Positions 19,045-28,560 of a stretch of DNA of 64,000 nt are shown here, piece after piece (within the stretch, counting starts at the first letter, position 1; each line of letters begins with the position of its first letter). The translations under genes and the position numbers were made by a program. The notes beneath the pieces are model-generated. The model did no database searches and had not been told where the DNA came from. It saw only the letters and a program-made list of their open reading frames with translations. The stretch spans positions 1-64,000 of the forward strand of contig JAQMWT010000154.1 in assembly GCA_029834535.1 (NCBI GenBank), given 5' to 3'. Origin of the DNA: Chrysophaeum taylorii. Its lineage: Eukaryota; Sar; Pelagophyceae; Pelagomonadales; Pelagomonadaceae.

Positions 19045-20046
19045 TCAACCGGAGTCGCTGTTTGACGTTTCGAGCTCCCCCCGGCGCGAGGAGGCGCCTT
19101 TCAAGAGGTTAATGGCCTGCATCTTCATGATGCCTGCCTTGAACTTCCGCTTGGCGTTGTAGCGGGCGAGATTTTCCTGGAAACCGACCAGCGCGGGTGC
19201 GTCTTCGGTGGTTTCGGTAATCCAGTCGTCTTTGAGAACGGTGTCAGCAGTCGCGCGCTCCTCGGGATCGACGGTGAGCAGGGACATGACAAGTTTCTTG
19301 GCCTTATCAGAGACCTGGTCCCAGTAAGGCGCGGGAAAGCTGTAGTCGCCGTGACGAATTTTTTTGAAGAGTCGGTTCTGATTTTCGTCGTAGAAGGGTG
19401 GGAACCCGCACATGAGAATGTAGGTGATGACGCCGAGGGACCACATGTCGACCTCTTCGGTGTAACCCGAGCCCCACAAAACCTCGGGAGCGACGTAGCC
19501 CGGCGTGCCGCATGCCGTCTCGAGGGCCGTCTGGGGCGTCAGAATGTTGGCCAGACCAAAATCGGCGAGCTTGATCTGGTCGCTCGTCGGCTTGACGTAG
19601 AGCAAGTTCTCCGGCTTGAGGTCGCGGTGCACGATGCCCATCGAGTGGCACACTCTCAAGGCTTCGGCGACCTGTTTGACGGCAACGCGCGCCTCCTGCT
19701 CGGTGTACTTTTCCTTTTCGACAACGCGGTCGAAGACCTCTCCGCCGAGACACAGCTCCATGACCATGTAGAAGTGGTCGGGCGCGTCGAACACTTCGCG
19801 CAACAACACAATGTTCTCATGTTTCAACGCCGCAAGACGCTCCATTATTTTCACCTCCTTGTCCAACGAATCCTTGTCCTCCGATTGCAGCGCGCTCTTC
19901 TTGATGATCTTCACCGCCCACTGCGTGTTGTCCTTCTTGCACACGGCGCGCTTCACCACGGCGAAGCTCCCCTGCCCGAGTACGCGCCCCAGGACGTAGT
20001 TATCTTTGCACGGATCTCGCCGGAAAAACTTTCCAAAGAGGCCCAT
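19045..20046 (-). CDS. Calcium/calmodulin-dependent protein kinase I-like Ser/Thr kinase
   Basis: The 333-residue protein has a kinase domain at about 17-277: GQGSFAVV loop (24-31), AVK with Lys46, HRDLKPENLL, DFGLA, and the activation segment ETACGTPGYVAPEV, where the Thr before ACGT matches the CaMKK site of CaMKI. After the kinase, FQENLARYNAKRKFKAGIMK resembles the autoinhibitory/calmodulin-binding helix of CaMKI/CaMKII. There are no EF-hands, so it is not a plant-type CDPK. The N-terminus MGLFGKFFRR has Gly2 plus a basic patch, compatible with N-myristoylation. It would decode Ca2+ signals at a membrane. No intron is seen. Confidence 0.9.
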   Translation of the reverse strand: MGLFGKFFRRDPCKDNYVLGRVLGQGSFAVVKRAVCKKDNTQWAVKIIKKSALQSEDKDSLDKEVKIMERLAALKHENIVLLREVFDAPDHFYMVMELCLGGEVFDRVVEKEKYTEQEARVAVKQVAEALRVCHSMGIVHRDLKPENLLYVKPTSDQIKLADFGLANILTPQTALETACGTPGYVAPEVLWGSGYTEEVDMWSLGVITYILMCGFPPFYDENQNRLFKKIRHGDYSFPAPYWDQVSDKAKKLVMSLLTVDPEERATADTVLKDDWITETTEDAPALVGFQENLARYNAKRKFKAGIMKMQAINLLKGASSRRGELETSNSDSG

Positions 20047-20733
20047 GCCCTTCGCCGTCTACGTCGCCGTCGGACAGTACGGTACCGGATACCTAACTCT
20101 TACCGTTTTGTGGCGTATGCATATCCAGCCGTCGCGTAATAAATAATTGGTGCGTTCTCTACACTATTTTGTGTAACTACGCGAGCCTAGACCTCCAAGT
20201 AGACTTAAGATGCAGTACTGAGAGTCGTCGTTGCACACCATCACCCACTTGTCCTTGTTGTTGTTACAGCGAGCGTATTCGCGGCTCGTGGCGCCGACCA
20301 CGAGCTGTATGTCCCACCGCTAAGCTGGTGTTCTAGGGGACTGGACATTCATTTGTGTAAGCCGTTATAGGAAGCAAAAACCGGCATGATAGTTTGTTTG
20401 ACGTTTCGTCCACCTCGACGCAACGACTCCTTCTAGAGCCCGTCAATCACTCCAGACTCCAGTGCCGAAAATGTGGACGGTCTAGCGGGACAGCAGGTAG
20501 CAGGACAACAGAGCGAGACAACGACAAACAACAACACCCCGAGCGTGAGCCACGCGGGAAAGCCGCGCAGGCAAATCATCGGCGCCCGACGAAAGCCAAA
20601 GTACCCAGCGTGAATTGTTAGCTACTTATAGTTCTTTTACAACCACGACGCTGAGAACGTGTTTGGGGGGGGCCTCGATACGATTTACGGTCACCCAACG
20701 TCAAGCCCGTCGGACAGAGGCCAAGATACGAGG
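20047..20733. other. Interval between the CaMK-like kinase and the disordered protein gene
   Basis: Apart from the possible secreted gene at 20164-20579 and kinase promoter sequence, I see nothing recognisable here. Confidence 0.4.
20164..20579 (-). CDS. Possible small secreted Cys-containing protein (exon structure unresolved)
   Basis: An ATG at 20579 opens a clear signal peptide or anchor: MICLRGFPAWLTLGVLLF followed by VVVSLCC. The frame closes after about 48 codons. Nearer 20164-20310 a second protein-like stretch (VVGATSREYARCNNN, KWVMVCNDDSQYCILSLLGG) ends at a stop, 20164-20166. Coding-like residues lie between them in other frames, so splicing or decay is implied. Short introns are the rule here, but I could not settle the junctions. 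The product would be a secreted protein with paired Cys. Family unknown. Confidence 0.3.
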
Positions 20734-23277
20734 CTAGGAGGGTCCCGTGTCCCCGGCGCTGTTGGCGAGGAGACGAGGCGTAGAGACTTTGATGGCCGGG
20801 ACCCAGATGTGCTGGCGTCTAGGTAATGGCCCGCAGTGCATTACGCTGCTGGGCCACTTGTAGCCAATGTGTTCGTCGCGCCGAAGTGGTTTAGGAGCCT
20901 TAGTGCTTCGTTTTGGAGTCGGTTGCTTCCGACGAACGATTGTGCCGCGCACTGTCCGCCTGGGTACGACGCGATACTCGTCGTCGTCTACGTCTTCGAG
21001 ACGGAGCTTGGGCACGTGAGGAGCCCGGCGATGGGCAGGCTCATCGTGTTGGCGCTGCCTGTCGTCCTTCGGTAGCTTCGTGGAACGCCTTGGCTTGGTC
21101 GGCTCGCAATCGTCAAAATCTTCGACATGGGCTTTGGTGCGACGTCGGTGCTTGGTCGAGTCAAGAGGCTCGCAGTCGTCGTCCGCGGAAACAGCGTACG
21201 GCGCAGGTTTTTGCCGAGGCTTGGTGGATGAAGATGGCCTATACTCATCGTCTTCGCCGTCCAAGATGTGGCTCCTTTGGTGGCGCCGTTGCCTAGTGAT
21301 AAAGGCCGGCTCGTAGACGTCGTCGTCATCAGCGTATAAAGGAGTTGGTCGTTGCTTACGCGGCGAGTCGTAGTTGCCGTCAGCATCAATGTTTGGCTTT
21401 TGGCGTCGCTGTGCCGCGAGAGGCGGCTCGTAATACTCGTCATCATCAGCATGGCTGGTCTTGGGGCGGTGTCGCGGCTTTGAGGACAAGGGTGGCTCAA
21501 AGTCATCGTTGTCGCGAGTCTTCGCATTACGGTGTCGTACTATGGGTGGCTCATAGTCGTCATCGTCAGCTATGCTGCTCGTGCGCACTCGGGAGGACGA
21601 GGTTGGTTCCTCGTCGCCATCCTCACATATCTTCGGAGGTAGGCGCCGTACCAAGGGGGGCTCATAGTCGTCGTCATCAGCAACGTTGGCCTTTGGTTGG
21701 CACCATGGCTTGGTGGACACGGGTGGTTCGTCGTCATTATTGTTGTCGTCGCGTGTCTTCGGCGGTGGGCGTCGTACCGTTGGTGGCTCATATTCGTCGT
21801 CCTCAGTGGCGGTGGTCTTCAAAGGGTGACGTGGCTTGGTGCGCACGGGCTCCTCGTCGTTGTCGTCTTTGTTGTCGCGAGTCCTCGGACCGGGTCGGCA
21901 TACCAAAGGTGGCTCGAAATCTTCGTCATCTGCCGCGTTGGTAGTAAAAGGACGCCGAGGCTTTGTGTGCACAGTTTTTTTTTCGTCATCACCGCGAGTC
22001 TCTCGAATGGATCGCCGCGGTAAGGCCCGCTCGTAGTCCTCGTTGTCGTCGTCTCGAGTCTTTAGAGGGCGCCCTGGCTTGGAGCGTTCGAGAGGGTACG
22101 GCAGTTGCACCGGTCGCTCGTAGTCGTCATCCCGTTCAGGAAGGGTCTTCTTCGGAGATTGCCGTTGATTCGTGCGCGCGGGTGGCTCGTCGTCTGCGCG
22201 GGTCTTCTGAGGCGGGGGGTGTTGCAACGATTCCTCATCATCACGATCAACTGGGGGGGTCTTCTTCCTCGGAGCGCGGCGACTAAGCTCGTCGCCGCAT
22301 TGTTTCAGAGGGGCACGCTGATGCGATGGCGACTGATTATCATCAGCAGGAGAATTTTTTGAGCGACGTGTCCTGGGTGGTCCGTAGTCGTCGTCATCGT
22401 CGTCCTCGTTGTCGTCGTCGTCGGCCGCGAAGCCATTCTCGCGCGGTTGAGGCACGTCCTCGTCAAAATCAACACTGGGCCGGCGCTTGGCGGCAATGGG
22501 CATATTGTCGTCATCGTTGCCCCGAACATCATGTTCGTCGTATGAGCGCCGTCGGGAGAGCGGTGTCTTGGGCGTGCGGTCTTGTGGCGGATGACGAGGG
22601 GGGTCGGCCGGGAGCCTGGATTCGAGGTCGGCGATCGCGTCGACGACGACCTTGGAGCGCTCGTCCGCGTGGCGCATGGCGGTCTCAGCGAGGTCGCGCG
22701 TCGCGCGTTCGGCGGCGTTAAGGCCGCGGGCAAGGTCGTCGCAGCGGTCGTTTGCTCTTCTAGCGGCATGGAGCGCCTCGTCAGTCGCGGTGTCGATGAC
22801 GCGGCGTACGGTGCGCTCGAGCTCATCAACCCGCCGTTCGGTAGAGGAGTCGCGCAGCTTGGACTCAAGGTGGTCGCACCGCTCGCGCAGTCTAGACGCC
22901 CAGTCCTGCTTATCTCGCACCACGCGCGCTAAGTCTTCGACCTTGGCTTGCAAGCGTCCAAACTTGTCGTCTCGGTCTTTGAGCTCGGCAGCAGTCGCAT
23001 CGCGGAGCTCCTTGACCTCCTCTTCGTGCCCCTCGGCGCGCAGCAGCGCCGCACACACGCGTTCGAGTTGTTCTTCCAAAAAGTTCGTGTATGCGCCACG
23101 GTCGACCATGCGACGTTCAGGGTCGAGCTTGACAGCACGCAATGCGCCCTTCTCCACAAACACGCAGTCCTGGGCGCGTCCGGCGGCTTTGGTGCGTCGC
23201 TGGTACGCCTCAAAGTAGCTCCTGTAGCCACCCGCCCCCTCGGCCGCCAACATCGTCACCACTTTCTCCCTTCGCAA
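20734..23277 (-). CDS. Long coiled-coil / disordered protein with degenerate acidic-proline repeats
   Basis: The frame has 847 residues, with a second candidate start at Met9. Residues about 70-225 are heptad-rich coiled coil (ELRDATAAELKDRDDKFG and onward), preceded by a short globular start. From about 235 to 800 the protein is a degenerate array of about 25-40-residue units built on D(D)xDYEPPLxRRxxPKTRDxxDDEEPxxTKPR. These alternate acidic patches, EPP and basic Lys/Arg motifs, over a dozen units in all. Such charge-patterned repeats suit a scaffold, cytoskeletal linker or condensate-forming protein. No known domain is recognised. The absence of stops across 2.5 kb and the conserved EPP periodicity argue for a real gene. 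Confidence 0.7.
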   Translation of the reverse strand: MRREKVVTMLAAEGAGGYRSYFEAYQRRTKAAGRAQDCVFVEKGALRAVKLDPERRMVDRGAYTNFLEEQLERVCAALLRAEGHEEEVKELRDATAAELKDRDDKFGRLQAKVEDLARVVRDKQDWASRLRERCDHLESKLRDSSTERRVDELERTVRRVIDTATDEALHAARRANDRCDDLARGLNAAERATRDLAETAMRHADERSKVVVDAIADLESRLPADPPRHPPQDRTPKTPLSRRRSYDEHDVRGNDDDNMPIAAKRRPSVDFDEDVPQPRENGFAADDDDNEDDDDDDYGPPRTRRSKNSPADDNQSPSHQRAPLKQCGDELSRRAPRKKTPPVDRDDEESLQHPPPQKTRADDEPPARTNQRQSPKKTLPERDDDYERPVQLPYPLERSKPGRPLKTRDDDNEDYERALPRRSIRETRGDDEKKTVHTKPRRPFTTNAADDEDFEPPLVCRPGPRTRDNKDDNDEEPVRTKPRHPLKTTATEDDEYEPPTVRRPPPKTRDDNNNDDEPPVSTKPWCQPKANVADDDDYEPPLVRRLPPKICEDGDEEPTSSSRVRTSSIADDDDYEPPIVRHRNAKTRDNDDFEPPLSSKPRHRPKTSHADDDEYYEPPLAAQRRQKPNIDADGNYDSPRKQRPTPLYADDDDVYEPAFITRQRRHQRSHILDGEDDEYRPSSSTKPRQKPAPYAVSADDDCEPLDSTKHRRRTKAHVEDFDDCEPTKPRRSTKLPKDDRQRQHDEPAHRRAPHVPKLRLEDVDDDEYRVVPRRTVRGTIVRRKQPTPKRSTKAPKPLRRDEHIGYKWPSSVMHCGPLPRRQHIWVPAIKVSTPRLLANSAGDTGPS

Positions 23278-23911
23278 AGCGCGGTGTTCGGCTCGGTCGA
23301 GGTGTTGCTGCAGCCCTCTAACGGCGGTGGTGTAACTAACCTCATGAGGGTAAGGAAAACGACATCGTACTCACGAGGCCACTGGCAGCCCAGCGCTTTG
23401 GGGTGTAGCGCCGTCGCGCGCGGGACTAGAACCACAGGTCGGTCAGACAGGGAGCGGTGAGAGAAGTAGTGGGGATAGTGCTCGCTTGTCACCATGCGAC
23501 ACGATCTCGGGTGAGGTCGACGCCACGCTTTTTTGAACCGCGGACATATTTACCCACAATCAACTTCGTCGTCAACGAAATTTTCCACCCCCCGGCCATA
23601 ACCCGCTTCACCGCAAACGATCCCGCTGCCACCTGGCCCGCCCAGGAGGCGAACAGGTGCCAACCTGCGCCAAGGGGGCTGAAGCCCTCTCCAAGCAGGT
23701 TTTGTTCTTGAATGCGCCGTCCTCGCGACCAGTGGTGCGCGATTCGGGTAACGAAGATTAGGCAGGGTCCATCGCAACCAGCGGTATTTTATAGGTCGAC
23801 TGCTATTGACAGTGCTAAGTGGGGGGTGGCGAACGGGTGGCGAACGGGCGCACGCAGGGAGTCACACTACTAGAACGTCATTCAGACTCCTTCCGCGAAA
23901 AACGAACATCG
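23278..23911. other. Divergent intergenic region with a dispersed repeat
   Basis: The region lies between divergent start codons. It holds one copy of a roughly 150-bp dispersed repeat (23595-23750) and a GTCGACTGCT...GGGGGG motif near 23790-23826, close to the HD-gene start. No further gene is seen. Confidence 0.4.
23595..23750 (+). repeat. Dispersed repeat family, copy 1
   Basis: The segment shares the core ggcgarcaggtgccaacc and flanking blocks with 25291-25450. The best 36 bp differ at three positions by eye. Family unknown; possibly a short non-autonomous element. Confidence 0.5.
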
Positions 23912-24639
23912 ATGGCGAATCTGTTTCGCGCCATGGCAGCTGCGACAGTTGTCGGCGTCGTCGCCTATTTTCTCCAGTGAGCTTTTGATATCGCAACGCG
24001 CATCCATTCCTGCGCAGGCCCCATTTCTTCCCCGGGGCACCATCGCCGGACTTCAAGACGCTTCAACCCGCCGACGCGCCGGATTTGGTCGACACGCTCG
24101 ACAGATACACCTGGGCTCTCCGGGATGACAAGGTCGCTTACCGAAATCACTGCTTGCGGGTACTGAGCTTCGCCGAGCATTTCATGCGCGAGGCTGGCCA
24201 ATCAGAAGCTTCGATCGAGAGGAGGCGACCGCTCGCGGCCGTGGCTCTCGCGTACCACGATATCGCGCTCTGGTCGGACAATAAACTCAACTACCTCACG
24301 CCCTCGGCCGCGCGCGCCGCGCGAGACCTCAGCGAGTTCCAGCCCGGCGACGTCCAGCTCGTGCGGGACATTATCGAAGCGCACCACAAGTGGACGCCTT
24401 TTGTCGGTTCGAGTGACGACGTCCTCGTCAATGCCATCAGGCTCGGGGATTGGGTGGACTTTACGCAAAATCTTGGCTTGCCCTTGCGCTCAGGTATGCC
24501 CGCGGGCAACATCGCCAAAGCAAACGCCGCCTTACCTAAGCTCAACTTCATCGGCATCCTTGCTGGATTACCCGCCAAGATCATGCCGTCTTCGCCGCTC
24601 AAGGGCAATCTCGAAGTTATGAAGATCTTCAAATGGTAA
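23912..24639 (+). CDS. Membrane-anchored HD-domain (putative metal-dependent phosphohydrolase) protein, two exons
   Basis: Exons 23912-23976 and 24018-24639 join over a 41-nt intron (GTGAGC...TGCGCAG, phase 2) to 228 residues. Exon 1 encodes a single N-terminal hydrophobic helix (MANLFRAMAAATVVGVVAYF). Exon 2 carries the HD pattern: an early His in YRNHCLRVL, the HD pair in ALAYHDIALWSD, then HH in EAHHKW and an Asp in AIRLGDWVDF. This is the H...HD...H...D arrangement of HD phosphohydrolases acting on nucleotides or similar phosphoesters. The substrate cannot be told. The domain likely faces the lumen or the cytosol behind one anchor. Confidence 0.75.
23977..24017 (+). other. 41-nt spliceosomal intron
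   Basis: The GTGAGC donor and TGCGCAG acceptor join the membrane-anchor exon in frame to the HD-domain frame, which otherwise lacks an ATG. Confidence 0.7.
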
Positions 24640-25089
24640 ACCGTCTTTCCAAGCGCCGGACGCATGTGGCCAACGTAGAATGGATCTCAACTTCCACGTA
24701 CGGGGGGACTTCCTACGCTTCTCCTCCTTGGACGTGTCCGCGCGGACAAATACCGTCCTCGACGCAGATCTTGGTAGTTGGGCTACCTGTGCCATCTACC
24801 ACTTCCTCCTGTTTGCGGCTTCGAGGTGCCATCGTTGCCCCTTTTTTCTCACTCCTACCTCCTTTTTGAGTGAGGTAGAAGAAATTGACGAAGCAAGCAG
24901 TTGAAGAGAAAGGGGCCTTGCACAATGGGCAAACGAGGACCAATGTTTCTTTCTTCTTTGCTTCGAAGGAGGTGTGGCCGCAAGTTGTTCTATCTCTCCC
25001 TTCCGTTGATTTCGCTGCTGCTTAGCGAAAGACCTGAGTTCTTCTTTTTTGTTCTTCTTCTTCCTGCTTTTTTTCGTAGCAGAAACTAC

Positions 25090-25164
25090 CTAACTACAGG
25101 CCAGCCCAGTGCATAGGGCGCAGGCTAATCCCAGCGCCGTAGCGCGCAGGATCTGGATAACTGG
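25090..25164 (+). repeat. 75-bp dispersed repeat, copy 1 (SINE-like)
   Basis: It aligns without gaps to 46176-46250 at about three quarters identity by eye. Read on the minus strand it ends in TAGTTAG-type tails, as SINE or LINE 3' ends can. The assignment is tentative. Confidence 0.4.
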
Positions 25165-25290
25165 GGGAAGAGACGAGGGGTGCTGCTAGGAGCGTCAGAG
25201 GAGGAGATTTGACGCCTGTCGCCACGCGACGCGGAGACCGCGATTATAGTGACAACCATCTCGTCGTCGTCAACGTTTCCTTCTGCAACC

Positions 25291-25450
25291 CTCTGCCATA
25301 ACCCCCGTCCCGCTGCGAACGTTCCGACTTCCAACCGGCCCGCCCGGGAGGCGAGCAGGTGCCAACCTACGCCGGGAGAACAAATGCCCTCGCAGGGCGC
25401 AGGTTCAGAAGGCACCGTCCTCTATCGCAACCGTGCGGTTCGCGATCAGG
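25291..25450 (+). repeat. Dispersed repeat family, copy 2
   Basis: See copy 1 at 23595-23750. Same orientation, 1.7 kb apart. Confidence 0.5.
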
Positions 25451-25589
25451 TGGCGGCAGAAGTAGGAAGAAGGGAGCCGGACGAAACGGAGCAAGAGAAG
25501 GAAAGTGAAGAAAGGTACAAGAAGGGGTGGTTCACAGGAAAAGAAAAGACGTAGAGGGAGTAGCGGCAGGCGTCGCTATGAAGAAGGAA

Positions 25590-26486
25590 ACGATACGACG
25601 ACTCTAGAAGACTGTCGCATCATGATGCCAGACCTCCCAAAACGGCGGCCATAATAGATTGGTCCGGGCGAGGTGGCCAAATGTCGCGAGAACACAAGGC
25701 AACCACGCGTCATTAGTCAGCATCAACGGCACAAACAACAAGGCTGTCAATAAGCTCCGCCGGCAAACGACCGCGCACGAAATAAAAAGCAGCCTCGGTT
25801 CCATATGCAGCAGGGAAATCAGACGAACGGCGCGTTCTTAATTCAAGAGGAAGGGTTGTTGGGGGAGCAGGAAGTCAACCCGTCGCAAGTTTGCGAGTAC
25901 AAGAGAATGAAGCGGCAAAGTAGCGACATTCCTCTGTCTTGCCGTCGTCAAAGTGGGATGAGGGCATGTAGTCCGAAGATGGTGAAGCGACTCTCGGAAG
26001 TACCAGGGTGGCGGCGACACCGACATGTGTGATCAGGGAAAACAAGTCCTCGGTCAGGTTTCAGAACGCTGTCGGGTTGCTAATTGCGCCATGAAGAACT
26101 TAACCTGCACGGCGCGTGTCATGAATGACATGTACGGGCCAACAAGATATGTCCGGATGAGCACAGAGAAAGGATCGACATCCGCAGGCTCGTATGCACG
26201 AAGGCACGCAAATCCAAGCTGCATCAGCAAAGCGGAGCAAATTCCATCGAACAGACGGCGCCGTAGGAAGGTGACAAACAGAAGCCATGGCGGAAATGCG
26301 TCTAAGACGGGTCATCCGCACCCGCTCCACACCGGCGACGCGCCTCAAGGCCTCCAGCAAGATGTTGGTGAGACTCGACAAATGCGAACTGGAACGAGGA
26401 CTTGCGGTGTTCGGAGTGGCCACGCACCCACTCGAGATCAAATGGACCAGAATATGCCACGAGGCGCGGAGTGAAGTGCGCAATCC
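25590..26486 (-). pseudogene. Coding-like remnant of unknown gene, ending at the repeat boundary
   Basis: The minus strand shows several protein-like stretches in different frames: about 26300-26480 (PRLVAYSGPFDLEWVRGH), about 26040-26250 (AYEPADVDPFSVLIRTYL), about 25830-26000 and about 25600-25780. They follow each other in order, and some may be joined by introns (a GTGCGG donor and TGCAG acceptors are present). Stops interrupt them, so a decayed gene is more likely. The most upstream stretch begins right at repeat copy A (26487), which may have truncated the gene. Family not recognised. Confidence 0.35.
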
Positions 26487-27547
26487 TAACTACTAATCGA
26501 CAGATGTTTGTCTGTCTGTCTGTTTGTCTCTTTGTCCCTCGATTTAGGGTAAGGATCAGGTAGGCGCGAGAGTAAGGATCAGGTAGGCGCGAGAGCCAGA
26601 CAGTGATCCTCCAAGTCGTCCACGGCGACCTCGCAGACTATTTCCACGACGCGCGGCGGCTCTTTCAGCGCGCCATTCTCACGCCCCGTCGAAACGATGT
26701 TGTCGATGCTGACAACGCGCGCGTGACCGCGGCCTTTTTTTCGGAGACGAGTCGTCGGAGTTCTTTTCGGCCGACTAGGTTGGGTCGGAAGACGACGCCT
26801 CGCTCTCAAGAGTCAAGTTTTGAACTCCCTGACAACCAACGGCATGCTGACTTTGATCGCGAGCTTAAAGTCTTCGCAACCTCGACCCGTCGCTCGGCCA
26901 CTGCAACGGTACCAGATACATGATCGATCGTGTCGTTGTCACCGAGGCTCCTCCAACCTGTATCCCTTAAGGCCCGCCGACGCCAAACGATCACCAAGAG
27001 GCAGGGCCAGACGCCCCGCGAGGTCGGCGTCCTCTTGGCGAAGCCCGTCTTCTGTCACGTCCAGCTCTACGTGGCTCTCTGTCGATCGGCAACCCCGAGG
27101 ATATCCTCTTCTTGGTCGACGACTCCACCCTACTCCACACGTGCTGCGCAATACCGATAAGCCCCCTCCCGGCGTCTACACGCGCCCTGTAGGTGAACTT
27201 TCTGGGACGAGGTGAACTTACTGGGGTTTGAGATTGGGATTAGGGATTAGGTGAACTTAGTGACCAGGTGAACTTACTGGGACCAGATGAACTTACTGAG
27301 GGTTTTAGAGTAAACTCAAGGTTAGCGGCGTGTGCGGATCAAGGCAGCTTCGATTGGTGGAGGCGGGAGCGACGAGCTCGAAGGAGTGGGGTGTGAGCAC
27401 GAGTGGGTTTACGTCGAACTTACTGGGGTTAGAGATTTGGACTAGGTGAACTTACTTATTCAAAAAAATTCAAGAAACTTACTGGGACCAGGTGAACTTA
27501 CTGGGGTTAGAGATTGGGACTAGGTGAACTTACTGGCCTGCACTTGT
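26487..27547 (+). mobile_element. 1.06-kb repeated element, copy A
   Basis: It matches 33661-34735 in inverted orientation along its whole length. One end starts TAACTACTAATCGACAG with a (TGTC)n tract. The other end is an array of GTGAACTTACTGG units closing in GGCCTGCACTTGT. The interior has a duplicated 24-bp block (aaggatcaggtaggcgcgag, 26561-26605) and coding-like stretches on the strand opposite to + here, with one GT-AG intron-like segment. No target-site duplication, terminal inverted repeat or known transposase is visible, so its class is unknown; it is probably non-autonomous or decayed. Confidence 0.7.
27180..27540 (+). repeat. GTGAACTTACTGG repeat array (copy A end)
   Basis: About nine units of gtgaacttactgg are spaced by short GGTTAGAGATTGGGACTAG-like or GGACCAG linkers. 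The array forms one end of the repeated element. Confidence 0.75.
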
Positions 27548-28560
27548 CTCATCCCAAACATCGCCGGATGTGACTGAAACGCGCTGCAAGACGCCTGAAT
27601 GTGCGAGCACAGCGCTTTTTTACTCAAGGGCAGCTTTCACGGCAACCGAGGGAGTATATCACCGAAGGACTAAAGTGCACAGCTTGTGCGGCATAGGTGC
27701 CCATGACCTCAGTATGATACGCAGGTAGAGTTCCAGGACCGGAAGTGACCCGTAAAGCGAAGGTGTAGAGGCGTGGGGCGCTAGGATCGAAAATGGCAAC
27801 AGCAGCTCCGCCCTCGCCGTTGGAAATTGATTCGTCGCTGGCCACGTAGAGATGATCGGTGGGCGGTGTAGCACCACAGCCATCACGCGCAGAACGAGGC
27901 GTTACCCACGTAGGAAACCGGGCGGCGACATTCGCGGGGAGGTGACGGAACCGAGGCCTGGGGGAGATAGGGGGCGTGGGATGCAGGTATGGAGGTGGGT
28001 GTGGAAATAAGCAGGTTCGTTACGCATCGCAGTGGGCTCAGCGAAAAAGAGAAAGTTTTCCCGATGAAATGCGCCAGCAGGTCGGCGGCGTTTCACAGGA
28101 CGGCGACGCATACCGACGCGAGAGACTGTAACGGCCTTGGCTTTCGGAACGAACCACGCTGTAGGATCCCAGTCAACAAACAAATCATAGGAAAGAACAC
28201 GAATCGGTTGTACATCCTTCGGGGTTAAAGGGTACTTGTTGCCACTACCGCAAAAAAAAAACGCTGGGGTGTCTGCCGCGGCCCGCGACGCATCCCCGTC
28301 GGCGAGTCTGGACACCTCTCTCCGTTCGCACGAGAAAGCTCTGACCGAGAAAGCTCTGACCGAGAAAATCGATTTGTTGTTGTGCGAAAGTCGGTGGTGC
28401 ACGTCGTCGTTGTCGTCTTCGAAATGCGCCAGAGGTGCGTGTGGTGAGAAAGAAACACTCCCGCGTTGACACCAAAATTGCCACAGCAATTACACGAACT
28501 GTAGATAATAAATATGTTTTGAGGACAACACCGTCCGACACAAAACATAACAAATAATTA
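27548..28560. other. Gene-free interval with a possible retroelement RNase H fossil
   Basis: On the minus strand at about 27624-27890, a stretch with the pattern ASDESISNGEGGAAVAIF ... HTEVMGTYAA resembles the RNase H domain of reverse-transcribing elements. It is a short, broken fossil of uncertain family. A 15-bp direct duplication (gaccgagaaagctct) lies near 28337-28370. No gene is supported. Confidence 0.3.

Larger units (their letters stand above)
24640..25589. other. Gene-free interval with two dispersed repeats
   Basis: The interval contains a 75-bp repeat (25090-25164) with a partner at 46176-46250, and repeat copy 2 (25291-25450) matching 23595-23750. Short frames here show no domain. 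Confidence 0.5.

Noticed and set aside
26820-27215. 131-codon frame conserved in both element copies (also 34001-34396)
   Set aside because: It is Arg/Ser/Pro-rich. Conservation follows from the copies being the same element, and the opposite strand reads as more protein-like.
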